A DNA stretch of 64,000 nucleotides from Hibiscus mutabilis (GCA_019671005.1 CM033725.1:36974678-37038677), one strand, 5' to 3'; counted from the first letter of the stretch, positions 46,675-58,720 are shown. A program made the numbers and translations. Notes: a model not told the origin generated them from the letters alone.

Positions 46675-49600
46675 TGTAGCAATGTTTTTGAAAAAAAACC
46701 TTTAGAAAAATTATAAGTTCGATGCTACAGGTTATCCCCAATATTATTTCTTTGTAATCTTGGTTTAAAGGGATTTCTTTTGAAAAATTCTTTTTTCTTT
46801 GGAAAACTGATTGAAAACTGGGTTTTTATAAGATTTGGAGTCGCCATCGGCCACTTGGATAAGATGGGTCAGACACCACAAAACCAGAGATTCAATTTGA
46901 AAGGGCTTGGGAGTTGGTTACGTGTGGGGAAGGATTAGCACCCCCATCACGCCCGGAAATTGGTACCAAAATATTTGTTGCTTTTAATCGAAAGAAATTG
47001 TCGACATTTGAAAGGAATTTAATTTGGTGACCTTAATTAAAAATTAACCTTAATTGAACGGGCTTTATCAAACTGGTGAATTCAAATTAATTGGACATTT
47101 AATTAATAAGGTTGACAATACATCGGATCATAGATTAAACCGACATCGAATAAGCCCGACTGTCGTGTTAATTTATGGTTCGAATCTCGCACGTCACCTT
47201 TATGCATGATGCAAGCATTTTAAAATATGATGTAATAATTTGGTTAAGTTTTAATTTTACCTTGAGTCGGTAAGGATTAATTCAAATATTTGGTCAACAT
47301 CCTTTAAGCTCAGACTGTTACGACACAAATATCAGAATTAATAAATATCTCTATTTTATAATTTAGATTAATTAATGCAAAATAAATAGGTCACATGAAT
47401 GACAATAAAAGACGGATGTCACAAAAGCTTGAAAATTAAACACACAAAGAGGTCCCTAAAGCCCTAACCTAAAAGGCCCAGATTATGAAAATTTAATTAG
47501 TGATCTAATTTAAAAACTAGGTGAATCTAATATTAATCCTAAATTAATTAATCCTAAAATACTAGAAACCCTAACAAGTTATGATAATTAATCGGGAATT
47601 TAAGCGTCAATTTAAGTTTGAAAATAATTTTATCCTAAGAACCATTAAGAAACGTTCAATTAATTTTAATGAATTTAACATTTACTCTAATGAGCCAAGA
47701 GCAAATTAAAATTCATTAAATTAATCCGAACCTTAATCTAACCAAGGCTCTAAGGAATCTAAATCTAGAATCAATTTAATTAATTTGGGAATCGTGCCCC
47801 TATAAGACGAGCACACGATCTAAATTAATTGAATTAATCCACATAATCTAATTTAAAACCCAAAAACTAAGCTAGGCCCAAAAAACGAAAGCCCAAGGCT
47901 ATTACAACAAAACCCAAAATCTATTAGTTGGGCCCAAAATCTAGGGCCCCAACCGCTAAAATTAAGCCCAATCTTATAATTTGATTATACCTTATAAGAC
48001 CATATTTAATACTAAAAGCCATATTACATATTTTAGAAAACCATAACTTTGTAAAACTATATGATATATACTCTTATAAGAACATGTACTGTATATGTTT
48101 TATAAAACTATATATATTAACTCTATAAGTATATATTGTATTTAAAAAATATCATATGCAATATTATGTATCATGAGAAAAACATATACCATAGGTTTCA
48201 CAAACAATTTTATGTACATATTTAAAAAGGGGTATTATATATACATATGTCATATATTATATGGATATATAATATGCAAACCATGTATTATATATATTAC
48301 AAAAAGACATATATTATACAATAATGTAGCCACAAATTATATATATACCTATTAAACCACTAATTAAACAAGAGCATACAAAAAAAAACTACACATAAAT
48401 TATGTTACATAATATATACATATATTATAATAGCTAAATAATCCACTAACACAAATTTGGACTAAATCAAAAGAGGGTAGAAAGACAATACCCCCACAGC
48501 CCACTGACTTTGGGCCGAAGCTGGATCAATAGCTGGGTCGGATTGGGTCTTTCCTTGCTGGATCGGGTCTGGTTACCTGAGTGTGAACCGGCTTTAACCT
48601 GTTCTAAGTAATTAAAGGGTTAAAACCCTTTTAAACTCATTTCCCATTCTTCCTTTGATAATCAGAAAATGGGGACTCGAAACCCTAGCTACCGCTGCCT
48701 TCGAACCGCTGCTGAGCCACCGTCCGGCATCAGTTCAACACGCCAAGGCCACCATCGTGAAGCCCTCGCACTCCTCTCCATTTCCATCCGAAGGGATTTC
48801 GCCAAAATGGCCACCAATGCCTCGAAATCGGACAGAAACCATGCAACCTGTAGAGCCTCGATTCGCCGCCGTCTACCGTCAGATTGTGGTGAATCTCGGA
48901 TATGTCATTCCTCTTGTGGAATAGAGCACCTATACCGTTGGGATTCACCGTTAGAGCCGTCGACCACTGGGAAAAGCCAAAAGCCGAGAGGGGTAACCAT
49001 TAAAACATTCTGAGTTCTTCACCGCTGATCTACCCACTCTGCCGTTGGATCAGCGTGATTTCGGGATATATTGTTCCCCACGCCTGGAGAATCTTGCCTA
49101 CCGTTGGGATTCGCCGGTTACTTCCCCGGCCGCAGGCAGCTGCTGAAGACTGAAGGTAAAGCTTCTTTCTTCTTTCTTCCTTTATGATTCGAACCCCCAA
49201 AAAAAAGAACAACTGAAGTACCTAGAGATATATTCTTTGTATGTTGATAAAAAAATCTCTTTTGTGTTTTGCTTTGTTGATTCGGAAAAGAGGAAAAACT
49301 AGTGAAATAGGGAATTCGAAAAATGCTACTTTCTCCGTTGATGCTCGAATTTGCTTCTCTGTTGATTGTAAAAATTGCACTTGTTTTGTTGTTTGAATCG
49401 AAAAGAAAAGGAGGAAGTTTTCTATTCTCTCTATTGATAGTTGAATATCGCATTACACTGTTTAGGGTTCCCTTTATAGAACCGAATTACATTGCTTGTA
49501 AAAGAAAAAGAAAAACCCTAAAACACACTACTGGTTGCTGTCAAGATTTTGGTTTGTATTCATGCCCCTTTCTGCCATTATCTGATGCTGTTTTTCTGTG

Positions 49601-49888
49601 TTGGTTGGTGCCCGTGAGGGTGATGGAGGAAGAGGGGACCAGCAAGGTGGTTTTTTGTGTATGTTGTACGGTTTGATCCTGGCCATTGGTAGCTGTTGTG
49701 TGGATTTCTGCTGGTTCGGATCTGGACCATTCGATCACCCTTGATCGACGGTGTAAGATTAACTGCACAAGGGAGATTGATATATCAGATTAAAGTTCCA
49801 GATATATAATTCTGGGCTCAAGTTGGGCTTTTGTAATATGTATTTAAATTTTGGTTTTAGATGTAATATGGACTTTTTATATTTAAAG
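46675..49888 (-). mobile_element. 5' LTR of the Tat/Ogre-like element, outer end lost
   Basis: On the plus strand it starts TGTAGCAATGTTTTTG next to the primer site and matches the 3' LTR to about 49888 (TTTTTATATTTAAAGGA). The last 0.5 kb of the LTR (38750-39254 in the partner) is missing. It has a private block of about 80 bases near 47330-47405. It lacks a block of about 60 bases found near 36780-36840 of the partner. Confidence 0.85.
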
Positions 49889-51435
49889 GAAAATGAAAGA
49901 AATAAAACAAACAAATAATAAAGGTGAAACCTATAAAAGGTGGCTCTAAATTGGTTAAAGATCAAAGTAAGTCGGAAGGTACTTCACACTTTTAGATACC
50001 GACTCAGCTTTCGAGGTCTCCTAGACACATGATAAGCTTGGGGTAATCCTCTGTAAGCTATTTCAGTGTTGCTCATGCACTTGATATTCAGGGCATCTAA
50101 TCTAGTTTGATATATTTATAACTTGAAAAGAAAAATCAAGTTTTTCTTAATAAGCATCTCACATTGAAATAAGAACATTTAGACTAAGATTTTTAGTAAA
50201 AAAAGATTTATCTACATTACTTAGCAAATAAGTTTAAAAGTATAGGGACCAGAAACAAATTTGCCCTCCAATTGCGCAAGAAAAGATTGTTTTGACTAAA
50301 ACACTCAAAAGTCGACCTTCGCCTAAAAAAGAGACATTCATGAGAGGTTGTGGCATCATTATATACAAGATGGCGAGAATCATCTAATCATCCTGCAAGA
50401 CAGATCTCGAAAAGAAAACAAGACCAAACCAGCAATATGATCGGTCAAAGTCATGGGGCATCCATTTGAAAGTCGAAATCATGGCTAAAGGCATTGCATG
50501 AAATTCATGAAAGCATCATGCATTTAGATTAAGTGTACACATTACTCATCAAGTTATGCGCATCCATGCTAAGTGCATCTACATCAATCACACATGAAAA
50601 CATGTTCAAGAAAAAAAAAACCCTCAATCATGGAGGATAAAAACACCCAGCACCAAATGGTGAACCCTCAAGAATGGAGGAAGGCGTGCCTACAAAAGAG
50701 TTGAAACCTCAAGATAGAGGCTGACGATGAAAAAATTCAAAACTTTGAATGAACAACTACTAACTAATGTTTACCTTATTTTCAGATCTTGCCTCCACCA
50801 CTAGTGTAGCGAATGAACCTTTATCTTCAAATCATGTCTCTTCGTCAGTGTTGTAGCTTGATCAAAACCAACTCTCTGATCATGCCTCTTCGTTAGTGTT
50901 GTAGCTTGATCAAAACTAACTCTCAAATCATGCCTCTTCGTCAGTGTTGTATCTTGATTGAAACTAACTTCTAGATCTTGTCTTATCATCAGTGGCGTAG
51001 CGGATCAAACTCATCTCCAAATCTTGCCTCCCCCTCAGCGGTGGAGCGAGTCACCCCAATTTACAGATTCTACTTCTCTAAGATCGACGGAGTGGATATA
51101 CCAACTATCAAATCTTTCATTAAATTAAACTTTTAATTTTATAGTTTTAAATAAAGCAAGTTGAGAACTTATTCTGACATAGTGACTTTAACTTTTACAA
51201 ATCATATCTTTCTGATAAAAGGATGAAGTAGATGAGTTGACCATATCACGTCTCTCCTTCGGTGGTGTAGTGGATCAACAAGATAATTTCTATTTTTTGA
51301 GAAGATGAAAGAATGGGTCGATTAGATCTTGAAGGAATGAGTCAGAAGAAGAGCTCCAGCTTGACCAAACGAAAATGGCTATCTTTTAGTCTTTGCTTTA
51401 TTGTTGTTTCACAACAATGAGCAAAGAAGGACAAC
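49889..51435 (+). mobile_element. 3' untranslated end of a second Tat-type element
   Basis: No protein motif is seen. The segment ends GCAAAGAAGGACAAC, a purine-rich run directly before an LTR start at 51436, so it is probably the 3' end of a plus-oriented element. It holds the 48-bp repeats listed separately. Its left border is the break of the neighbouring LTR at 49888. Confidence 0.5.
50785..51055. repeat. 48-bp tandem repeats
   Basis: CATGCCTCTTCGTCAGTG-type units start at 50833, 50881, 50929 and (decayed) 50977, exactly 48 bases apart, with degenerate flanking units. Because 48 is a multiple of three, the minus strand shows a repeated open frame with TLTKRHDLRVSFDQAT. I judge this a by-product. 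Confidence 0.85.
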
Positions 51436-52144
51436 TGTAATACCCTATTTTCGTCTGGGCTTTAGCCCAATTAAATAAATTAAGTATCCAAAAATTTCAA
51501 AAAGCCATATTATGTATTAATGTCCAAATGTCCTTTTACAACTAAACCTGACCCTAAATATCCCTTAACCCAATCCCCTACCTAACCCAAACGGCCCATA
51601 AACCCCAAGACATATTAGAAACCCTATCCAACCTAAAAACCTAGCTTACTTTACCACCAGTTGCCGTAACATTTGAGCCGTTAGATCTGTGAGCGATCTA
51701 ACGGTCCAGATCGTCCAACCCTTTAGCCACCCTTCTACCCCTTCAGCTCCTGCGAGCACTCTACGCGCCCGACGCCTCATCTTCTCCATCTACGTAGTGT
51801 CACCACCGAAGATCGTGCTGCCATCGTATGACCACCGATTCTCCTAACCACCATGTAGAGCAAAAATGATAAAAAAATAGAGAGAATATCAGCCAATGAT
51901 GATCCACAGTATATTCATTAAATCTTGCTTATTCTTGTAAGCAAAAGAATCAAATATAAAGAATGTAACAACCACTAATGTAATCAATTTTCTGAATCTA
52001 TACAAAAAATAAGCAATTTTAGAGGTACTCTTTTTTTTACTTCACACTTTTTGAATAAAAATACAAAAGGTTAGGGTTTCTTACCTTTATGATCTCTGGC
52101 CGCCATCGTAAGGATGGTCAAGGTGGGTGTTGCCGATGAACACC
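51436..52144 (+). mobile_element. Tat-type 3' LTR, 5' part only
   Basis: TGTAATACCCTATTTTCGTC starts the LTR, like the TGTAATACCCTAATTTTG start of the solo LTR at 21032. After about 0.7 kb it is cut by the copia LTR at 52145 and I do not find its continuation after 56230. Confidence 0.65.
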
Positions 52145-53883
52145 TGTTGGGTCACGTCAGTACACCCCATAGCACAACAGAAAAATTATCCGGCGATTAC
52201 CACTAGAGATTCATATACGAGGAACGAATCAGGGTGAATAATTACTTATTTAAAATCTTGAATTCTGAATTTGGAGGAGATACATATTCGATCACAATTC
52301 CACGATATCGATTCCTAAGCCGCAACGATAACTCTTCGACCTCTACGTAGTTCACCCAGTTGAAATGAGCATATAAAACTCTCTAAACTATTTAGAGGGT
52401 TTTTCCAAACGCGTTCATGATTGCTAGATCTTTCATGCATTTATATGGCCTTTGAAATCCTAATTCAACTTATATTAGGATTTCAATATATATATATATA
52501 TATATATAATTTAACTATAATTAGAATTTCAATATATATTAAATATATATAATATCAATTCAACTTAATTAGGATTTCAATATATATATATATTAAATAT
52601 ATATAATTCCAATTCAACTTTGATTAGGATTTTAATTTATATATATATATACTAAATATATATAATCGTAATTTAACTTTATTAGGATTTCAATATATGT
52701 TAATATATATAATCTCAATTCAACTAATTAGGATTTCAATATATATATAATCTCGATTAACTTTAATTAGGATTTCAATATATATATATATATATATATT
52801 AATTTAAATCGAATCACATTATTTATATATTTAAAGAGCCATAATTACAATAATTATTTTTTAATATTTATCCAATAGTTAAATTATATATATATATATA
52901 TATCAAATATATATTAATTTAACTAAATTCGTGTACAACAAATTTGAACATATATAATTTATTTAATATATGCTCATTTCAACCGTAGGTGTGACCCTGT
53001 AGGTTCATGTGACGTTAGTAGTAAATATTAGAACATTTCTAATATTACAAATAATGAGTAAAATCTAGCAATATGTCATTGTCACCTAAGTTACAAGAAA
53101 TCATGATTCGACATAACCTTTTCGTGATTAATTCTTTTTCATGTATTACATCCTTTTGTCTTTTATATCTAGATTGGCACAAGTCATGGAACAGTCACAC
53201 TTGTATAGTCCATCTAATATTTATTGATATCTTGAGTAGACTATAATAAACGAATAACTATGATATTTCATATCAACTTATTCGAGCATGGCTATGCATT
53301 TCTAGTCTCACTCAATCAAGTGGCTTACGATATTACTCATATTATCTAGGATGGACAAATCTTATCTTGATCAACCACATCCCACTACATAGATTGTGAC
53401 ATATCCAATATCAGTCTTTATAGAGTAGTCAATTACGACACACGTTTGATTGTATCAAAATATGTCACTCACGATGTTGAAATAATGATGATCTCAAGTC
53501 TGAGGATCATACATGTAGTTATCACTATGAGAAATGTTGTGACTATCACATAATAATCTAAGAAACATGCTCATAGCGGGTCATTCTAGTATGTCATTCT
53601 CTAACACATACTTATATATTGATTTTAACATCTCCATGTTAATGACAACACTTCGTCATCAATCAACTACATATTAGTCTTAATGCATTATTGTTGTCAA
53701 TTCCCAAAATAATACTCAACTAAGGACATTTAAGAATAACCATATTATTCTAAGGACTTTATTATAATTCAGTTTATTTATGCACATAGAGCTGTAACTG
53801 AAAATAATAATGGCAATGTCTCTTTATGAATAAACAAGGTAAAAACAAATGTCATTTACAATCATTTTATGATTGGTCTTTGG
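52145..53883 (-). mobile_element. Copia-A 3' LTR, inner end truncated
   Basis: It begins TGTTGGGTCACGTCAG. Homology to the other LTRs ends at TGATTGGTCTTTGG, about 13 bases short of the expected CATACTCCAACA end. TA-rich blocks alternating with TTAGGATTTCAA units lie at 52480-52800. Confidence 0.85.
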
Positions 53884-54560
53884 ACTTTGTATGTTTGTAC
53901 ATTACCATCCATGTCGGTTTTCTTTTTGAAAACCCACTTACACCCTATGGGCTTAACCCTTTCAGGTGGGTCAACCAAGGTCCAAACTTGGTTTTCTGAC
54001 ATGGAATCCATCTTGAATTTCATGGCCTCTAGCCATTTCTCAGAGTCTAGGCCCATCACTACTTCTTGATAAGTCATAGGCTCATCTTGATCCATGAAGA
54101 AAACATCACCATCAATGTGACAAGAAATCCATATTTCTCAAAGGCATTGCGTTTTCTCAAAGATCTTCGCAGTGGTTGTGTTTCCAAAACTGTTAAATGT
54201 TCCTCAACAACTTGTGGAACTTGTTTTTGTTCAATCTCTAGTTCAATAATCTGTGGTTGATCTCGAATTTCATTGAGTTCAATATTTCTTACACTTCCTT
54301 TTCGAAAAACAAATTCTCTTTCTAGGAAGATTCATGTTCGACCAACAAACACTTTATTCTTGGTAGGATTGAAGAAATGATATCCTTTAGTTTCTTTAGA
54401 ACAACCCACAAAATTACATTTATAAGATTTGAGTTCTAGCTTTGTAGACATCTAATGTTTAACATAAGCTTCGCATTCCCAAATTTTTACAAAAGACATA
54501 CTATGACGTTTCCCAATCCATATCTCATATGGTGTCTTTTGAACTGATTTTTAAATTCCT
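53884..54560 (-). pseudogene. Copia-A integrase C-terminus to RT start
   Basis: On the minus strand: KTPYEIWIGKRHSMSF, YKCNFVGCSKETKGYHFFNP, EREFVFRKGSVRNIEL, then WIKMSL-type linker in another frame. The RT entry follows: EPMTYQEVVMG, NQVWTLVDPPERVKPIGCK, WVFKKKTDMDGNVQTYK (RVT_2 family, 53862-54095). RT ends where the LTR begins, so the catalytic part is lost. Confidence 0.85.
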
Positions 54561-54864
54561 TGAACTTTTCAAGGGCTTCAGATTTATGATGATTTAGGTA
54601 AATTTACATATATCTACTAAAGGCATATGTGAAAGTAATGAAGTATTGAAACCCTCTTCTGGCTTGTATATTCATTGGATCACATACATCACTATGTATT
54701 AATCCCAATAAATCGCTCGCTCGCCCACTTTTACCATTAAAAAGAGCTTTGGTCATCTTTCCCAATAAGCAAGGATCACATACATCAAATTGTTCGAAAG
54801 CAAATGAATCCAAAAATCCATCTTTATGAAGTTTTGAAATGCATTTTTCACTTATGTGACCCAA
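54561..54864 (-). pseudogene. Copia-A pre-integrase and integrase core fragment
   Basis: MGHISEKCISKLHKDGFLD, the C-x2-C pair in DPCLLGKMTK, SGRASDLLGLIHSDVC (first catalytic D of the core) and GFQYFITFTYAFSRYM. A deletion near 54540 joins the core to the C-terminal part, so the SDRGGEY block kept in the other copy is missing here. Confidence 0.85.
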
Positions 54865-55065
54865 GCGACAATGCCAAAGATGAGTTTGATTAGATTCATT
54901 TATTTTTTTATCTTTTCGTATTTATGTTGTAAATGAAATTCTCTTGATCCAAAATATAGAGGTCATTTATTAATTGTGCCACACCATAGAAAACATTATC
55001 GAGATAAAAAGAATAATAATTATTCTTAATAATTATCTCAAAACCAATTTTGTCTAAACAAGAAA

Positions 55066-55281
55066 TCAAAATGATGTTTTAGTCAAACTAGGCACAAAAT
55101 AATAATCCTCTAAACATAAATTATGTCCACTAGGCAACGATAAAGTATGTGTTCCTATAGCTAATGCAGCAACTCTTGCTCCATTACCAACCAATGGGTT
55201 CACATCTTCTTTTCTAAGATTTCTACTCTTTTGTAGTCCATGTACAGATGTACAAATATGAGAACCACAATCAGTATCCAA
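55066..55281 (-). pseudogene. Copia-A protease
   Basis: MDTDCGSHICTSVHGLQKS with D-T-D-C-G-S at the position of the usual D-T-G-C-G-S active site, then VGNGARVAALAIGTHTLSL and PSGHNLCLEDYYFVPSL. This is the gag-linked aspartic protease of copia elements, about 70 residues. Mutation of the G in D-T-G would abolish activity. Confidence 0.8.
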
Positions 55282-55299
55282 TACCCAAGAAGTAGGTGT

Positions 55300-55518
55300 T
55301 TATAAATTAATATCAATAACATAAATATTCGAGGCAGACGCTCCGCTTTCATTTGCCTTCTTGACTTTTTCAAGATAAATGGGGTAGTCCTTCTTCCAAA
55401 GACATGTCTTATTACAATGAAAACATTTTTCTTTCAATGACATGTCAAAAAAGTTCACGTCATTCAACTTGTCCTTCTCAAGGACTGGTCGCAATGATAA
55501 CGAATTTGTATTTGTCAT
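55300..55518 (-). pseudogene. Copia-A gag with capsid deleted
   Basis: ATG at 55518: MTNTNSLSLRPVLEKDKLN, DVNFFDM, then at once KEKCFHCNKTCLWKKDY and PIYLEKVKKANESGASAS. The zinc knuckle is C-x2-C-x4-[W]-x4-[Y], so the H and last C are also lost. The capsid is absent with the same junction as at 9770-10189. Confidence 0.8.
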
Positions 55519-56230
55519 AATAAGTCTACAACAATAAAATATGAATTTTTTGAGTACGTTTACCAAGTTTGATTATAAAAGGACTTTATACTCCCACTAC
55601 TTTTATTAAAATTAATAACCTTCAAATATTCATGTCGAAAATACTTTCTATAAAGTTTTTCTAGTGGGTAAAGATCCAAAATTCATATTCTCTTAAGTCA
55701 GCTTTGGCTTTTCTCTTAAGATTATGATTTATTTAGGTAAGCAACATTTGCTAATTACATCTCATGTATTCCTTCATTTGGTGAACAACTCTTGTTCATA
55801 ATCATCTTATGATTATCCAAATAACTAGCATTTAGGTTTCTTATCCTATTAGAGTAACTCATTTAAGTCTTTAACCAATATTACAACCAACGAATATCAC
55901 TTGCTTATTCTTCGCGTTTGACCAAGATAGATACAAATACCTCGCTTTAGCAGAACCTACATTGTATCGATCTAGACTTTAACGAGGGTTAACATTGGGA
56001 AGCAATAAAAGACTTAATATTTTATTAAGAGGTTTTGTGAATATTATCTCACCATTTAACATTTGATCTTATCAATTAGCTAGCATTCATCTCATACATT
56101 CATTTTATCACACACATGAAAAACAATAAATATGAATGCAATAGTTATAGCCCATATCCTAAGGTGGCCCGTCCCAAGCCAATGGGAGAACCAAATTATT
56201 CTAAGGATAAAAACATTTCTCAAGCATCTT
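55519..56230 (-). other. Copia-A leader, truncated
   Basis: It matches 10190-10896 almost base for base, including CCTAAGGTGGCCCGTCCCAA. The match ends at CAAGCATCTT, after which unrelated repeats start. Confidence 0.7.
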
Positions 56231-56255
56231 TATTACCTTCCCTCGCCTAGGGGCA

Positions 56256-56560
56256 AGAGTTAACAATCCCACTATAAGTTAGCGATGTCGCTCTGAGTTA
56301 CCGAAATAAGTTAGCAATATCGCTCTGAGTTAGCGAAATGATTTAACAATCCCGCTATAAGTTACCGATGTCGCTTTAAGTTAGCGAAATGAGTTAGCAA
56401 TCCCGCTATAAGTTAACAATGTCGCTATGAGTTAGCAAAATGAGTTTACAATCCCGCTATAAGTTAGTGATGTCGCTCTGAGTTAGCAAAATGAGTTAGC
56501 GATATGCCTCTGAGTTAGCCAAATGAGTTAGCAATCTCGCTATAAGTTAGCAATGTCCCC
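56256..56560. repeat. 51-bp higher-order tandem repeat
   Basis: The units read GTTAGCAATCCCGCTATAA, GTTAGCGATGTCGCTCTGA and GTTAGCGAAATGA, that is 19+19+13 bases. CAATCCCGCT recurs at 56347, 56398 and 56449, exactly 51 bases apart, with some 32-base partial units. No protein is implied. Confidence 0.85.
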
Positions 56561-57541
56561 CGATCTTCATTAAGAAACTTGCATGGGGGCACCATGTTAA
56601 TGATATTATTTCACATGAACGAGGTAATTCCAAGAAAGCAGACATAGATTTATATTGCTCATAGCAACAAAGAGCCAAACTATTTTCTCACCCGGAGGCA
56701 ATAAAAAATTATCTCACCCGGGGCAAGAATCCTCCCAACTCAAGGAAACTACACAAATATACAAATCCGCCTTGAGAGAATGATGTTGATTCATGAGAAA
56801 CGACATAAAGAGAACTCTCATGCAGATTATTTTCCAAATAGGGCAAGCGTTTTCTACCCATTTATCTTGCAAGTATGCAAATATCAAAATCTTATATCAA
56901 TTTACCTCTATTGCAAAGAAAGAGAAATACGGTGCAAACACCAAAAATGTAAGCATAATTCGAACTTCATAATTCACCATAAGTTTATCATAATTTATTC
57001 ACCAAAGGAAAGATGATATGTTATTACACTATAAATAGAATAATATTTACAGGGACATACATAAGAATATTTAATTATTCATTAAAGAACTACAAGTCCA
57101 AGGTTGTGAGTATACAAAATTTTTTATGGCCTACAATCTCACTTCAGTTTCTAGGTTCGCGAAGGTCACTTTATAACCTTCCCTCACCTGGGGGAAATCG
57201 TTGGTACCTACCAATACCTATTGCCACGAGTCAAGATGACCCAACCCACGACGGACAAGCGTGGCTACGAATGGTGTCCCACAAGGATATCAAGTGGCCA
57301 TGCGACAACGCACATGATCGTCGCGAACAAGAGCACAAGCGATCGTACCAATAGACTACGATCGTGTGAATGACCAATCACGGCCCCTAGCGAATGCTAC
57401 CCCAGACCACGTGACCATATCGACATCTGAGCCACAACAACTCACCAAAACACTTGTTTTCTTCATCGAAACGTGTCTACGTCTCCTTCAACTCCTTATA
57501 AAGAGCCATGCACCCCCAAATAGACCTAAGCTCTCCATAAC
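56561..57541. other. Noncoding region, possible retrotransposon 3' or LTR remnant
   Basis: Two CTCACCCGGNGGCAA phrases (56687, 56723) and CTTCCCTCACCTGGGGGAA (57178) recall the CTTCCCTCGCCTAGGGGCA at 56237, so the region probably belongs to the repeat element on the left. Near 57250-57370 the DNA is richer in CG with three GATCGT motifs, and CTTATAAAGAGCC at about 57496 looks like a TATA box. I see no gene. Confidence 0.4.
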
Positions 57542-58720
57542 TCAGACCCAAACTCTCAAACTCCACTGGAACCCCATCATCTCCACCATCCAAACGACCA
57601 TGAACCACGATCCAAGAGAATTGCACATTTTTTTGATCAACAATTTATCCACCAATTCCTTCTTCTTTGACTTTATTTTCTGCACCAAATTCTTGGACTT
57701 CTTTTTTTCACCTTTAGGATCTGCACTTTGAAGCGTAGCCATCAGATGAGAAGAACCAGCCAAAGCTTTTTCCCCCTCTTTTGGAGGTTGGCCCATTCCT
57801 TTCTTCTTTTGAAGAAAGGCCTGCAAAGTAGGAAACTCAATATCCTCAATTATCTCAATTACCCCCTCAATAGTCTCAATTACCCCCTCAATAGTCTCAA
57901 GTTGCAGTTGTTCTTCCGTCAGAGTCACCCCTTCCTCAATGAGAGATGATCCTAGTTGCATGTCCACTGCACAGTCCACACTAGTAGACTTGTCTCCACT
58001 TACCGAAATCTCACTCTTGGCGCTATCAACTTGATTGGTATTTCCCTCAAGAATAGTGTCACAACCAGCTTTCTCAACTAGAGCACCAGTTGAAGAAGGC
58101 TCACAAGTCTTCTTCACAACTTCTACCTCAATAATCTCCTTCCTTTTCCATACCTGAACCACTTTGGAAGAGACCACCGAACGCGTTTTAGCCCAATGCC
58201 CAAACTGCTTACAATAAGGACAGCTTGGTGGTAACCAGGGAACTACCACCTTAATCTTTGCTATAGATTTTGTCCTTCAACACTACATCAATATGATCTG
58301 GAATATTTTTATCAATTCCCAATTCGCCACACACTTTTGCAAATTCCAGTCTCTCCTTCGAAGATGTAACAGTATTCATATGTAAAGGCAAGCCAATTAC
58401 ACTAGCTATGTAACTAAGCCCTAGCTTTGAATACAACTCAAGAGGAACATTAAACAATTGGATCCAGACAGACATTCTTTCCAAATCAAATTCTAGTTTC
58501 TTCAGATTCGGTTCCCATTTCCGCAACACTAATGGCTTGTGCTAAATATGCCAAGGACCACTTTCCAAAGCCCAATCCCTAACCATAGCATTTGCAAATG
58601 AGAAAACGTGAAGATTAGAACCAGCTTGACTTACCCAAACCATGGATTTCTTCCTCCACAAAGCTCTACAATCTTCCGTAAACACTAAAGTTCAGAGTTG
58701 TTCCAATAAATTACCCAAAG
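57542..58720 (-). pseudogene. LINE ORF1 fragment (DUF4283 and zinc knuckle)
   Basis: Read from right to left on the minus strand: NLHVFSFANAMVRDWALES and GPWHI, an in-frame stop, then LRKWEPNLKKLEFDLERMS, VWIQLFNVPLELYSKLGL, YIASVIGLPLHM and RLEFAKVCGELG. These form the DUF4283 region of plant LINE ORF1. A frameshift near 58250 leads to VVPWLPPSCPYCKQFGHWA, the C-x2-C-x3-GH knuckle (final C lost), and a low-complexity acidic tail (58100-57700). ORF1 proteins bind RNA as chaperones. ORF2 is not found beyond 57542, so the fragment is an orphan. Confidence 0.8.

Larger units (their letters stand above)
35624..49888 (-). mobile_element. Large Tat/Ogre-like element with partial gag and no pol
   Basis: The element reads on the minus strand. 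Right to left it has a 5' LTR (46675-49888, outer end missing), a primer site (46651-46671), a leader, a partial gag (44944-43487), about 4 kb of noncoding DNA with tandem repeats and a long purine tract, a polypurine tract (39255-39272) and a complete 3' LTR (35624-39254). Reverse transcriptase, RNase H, integrase and protease motifs were not found in any frame. The LTRs match over about 3.1 kb with differences of a few percent and some private indels. The structure is that of a non-autonomous element mobilised by an intact relative. Confidence 0.8.
52145..56230 (-). mobile_element. Second Copia-A element, deleted
   Basis: Minus orientation. The 3' LTR (52145-53883) lacks its last bases and joins directly to an RT fragment. 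Integrase, protease, gag and leader follow to 56230. The 5' LTR, primer site, most of RT and RNase H are missing. It shares with the 7332-14846 copy the same gag deletion and the same leader, and it shows the uninterrupted sequence at the solo-LTR site. Confidence 0.85.

Noticed and set aside
48655..49013. Open frames beginning near AAACCCTAGC in the LTR, looking like a captured host 5' end
   Set aside because: Frames differ between the two LTR copies through indels and no host protein is recognisable; a host origin cannot be supported from sequence alone.
56256..56560. Regular repeats that might suggest a CRISPR array
   Set aside because: There are no unique spacers; the units are contiguous and composite, there are no cas genes, and the context is plant DNA.
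57366..57731. 121-codon plus-strand frame
   Set aside because: It mostly overlaps the LINE ORF1 on the opposite strand and has no motif of its own.
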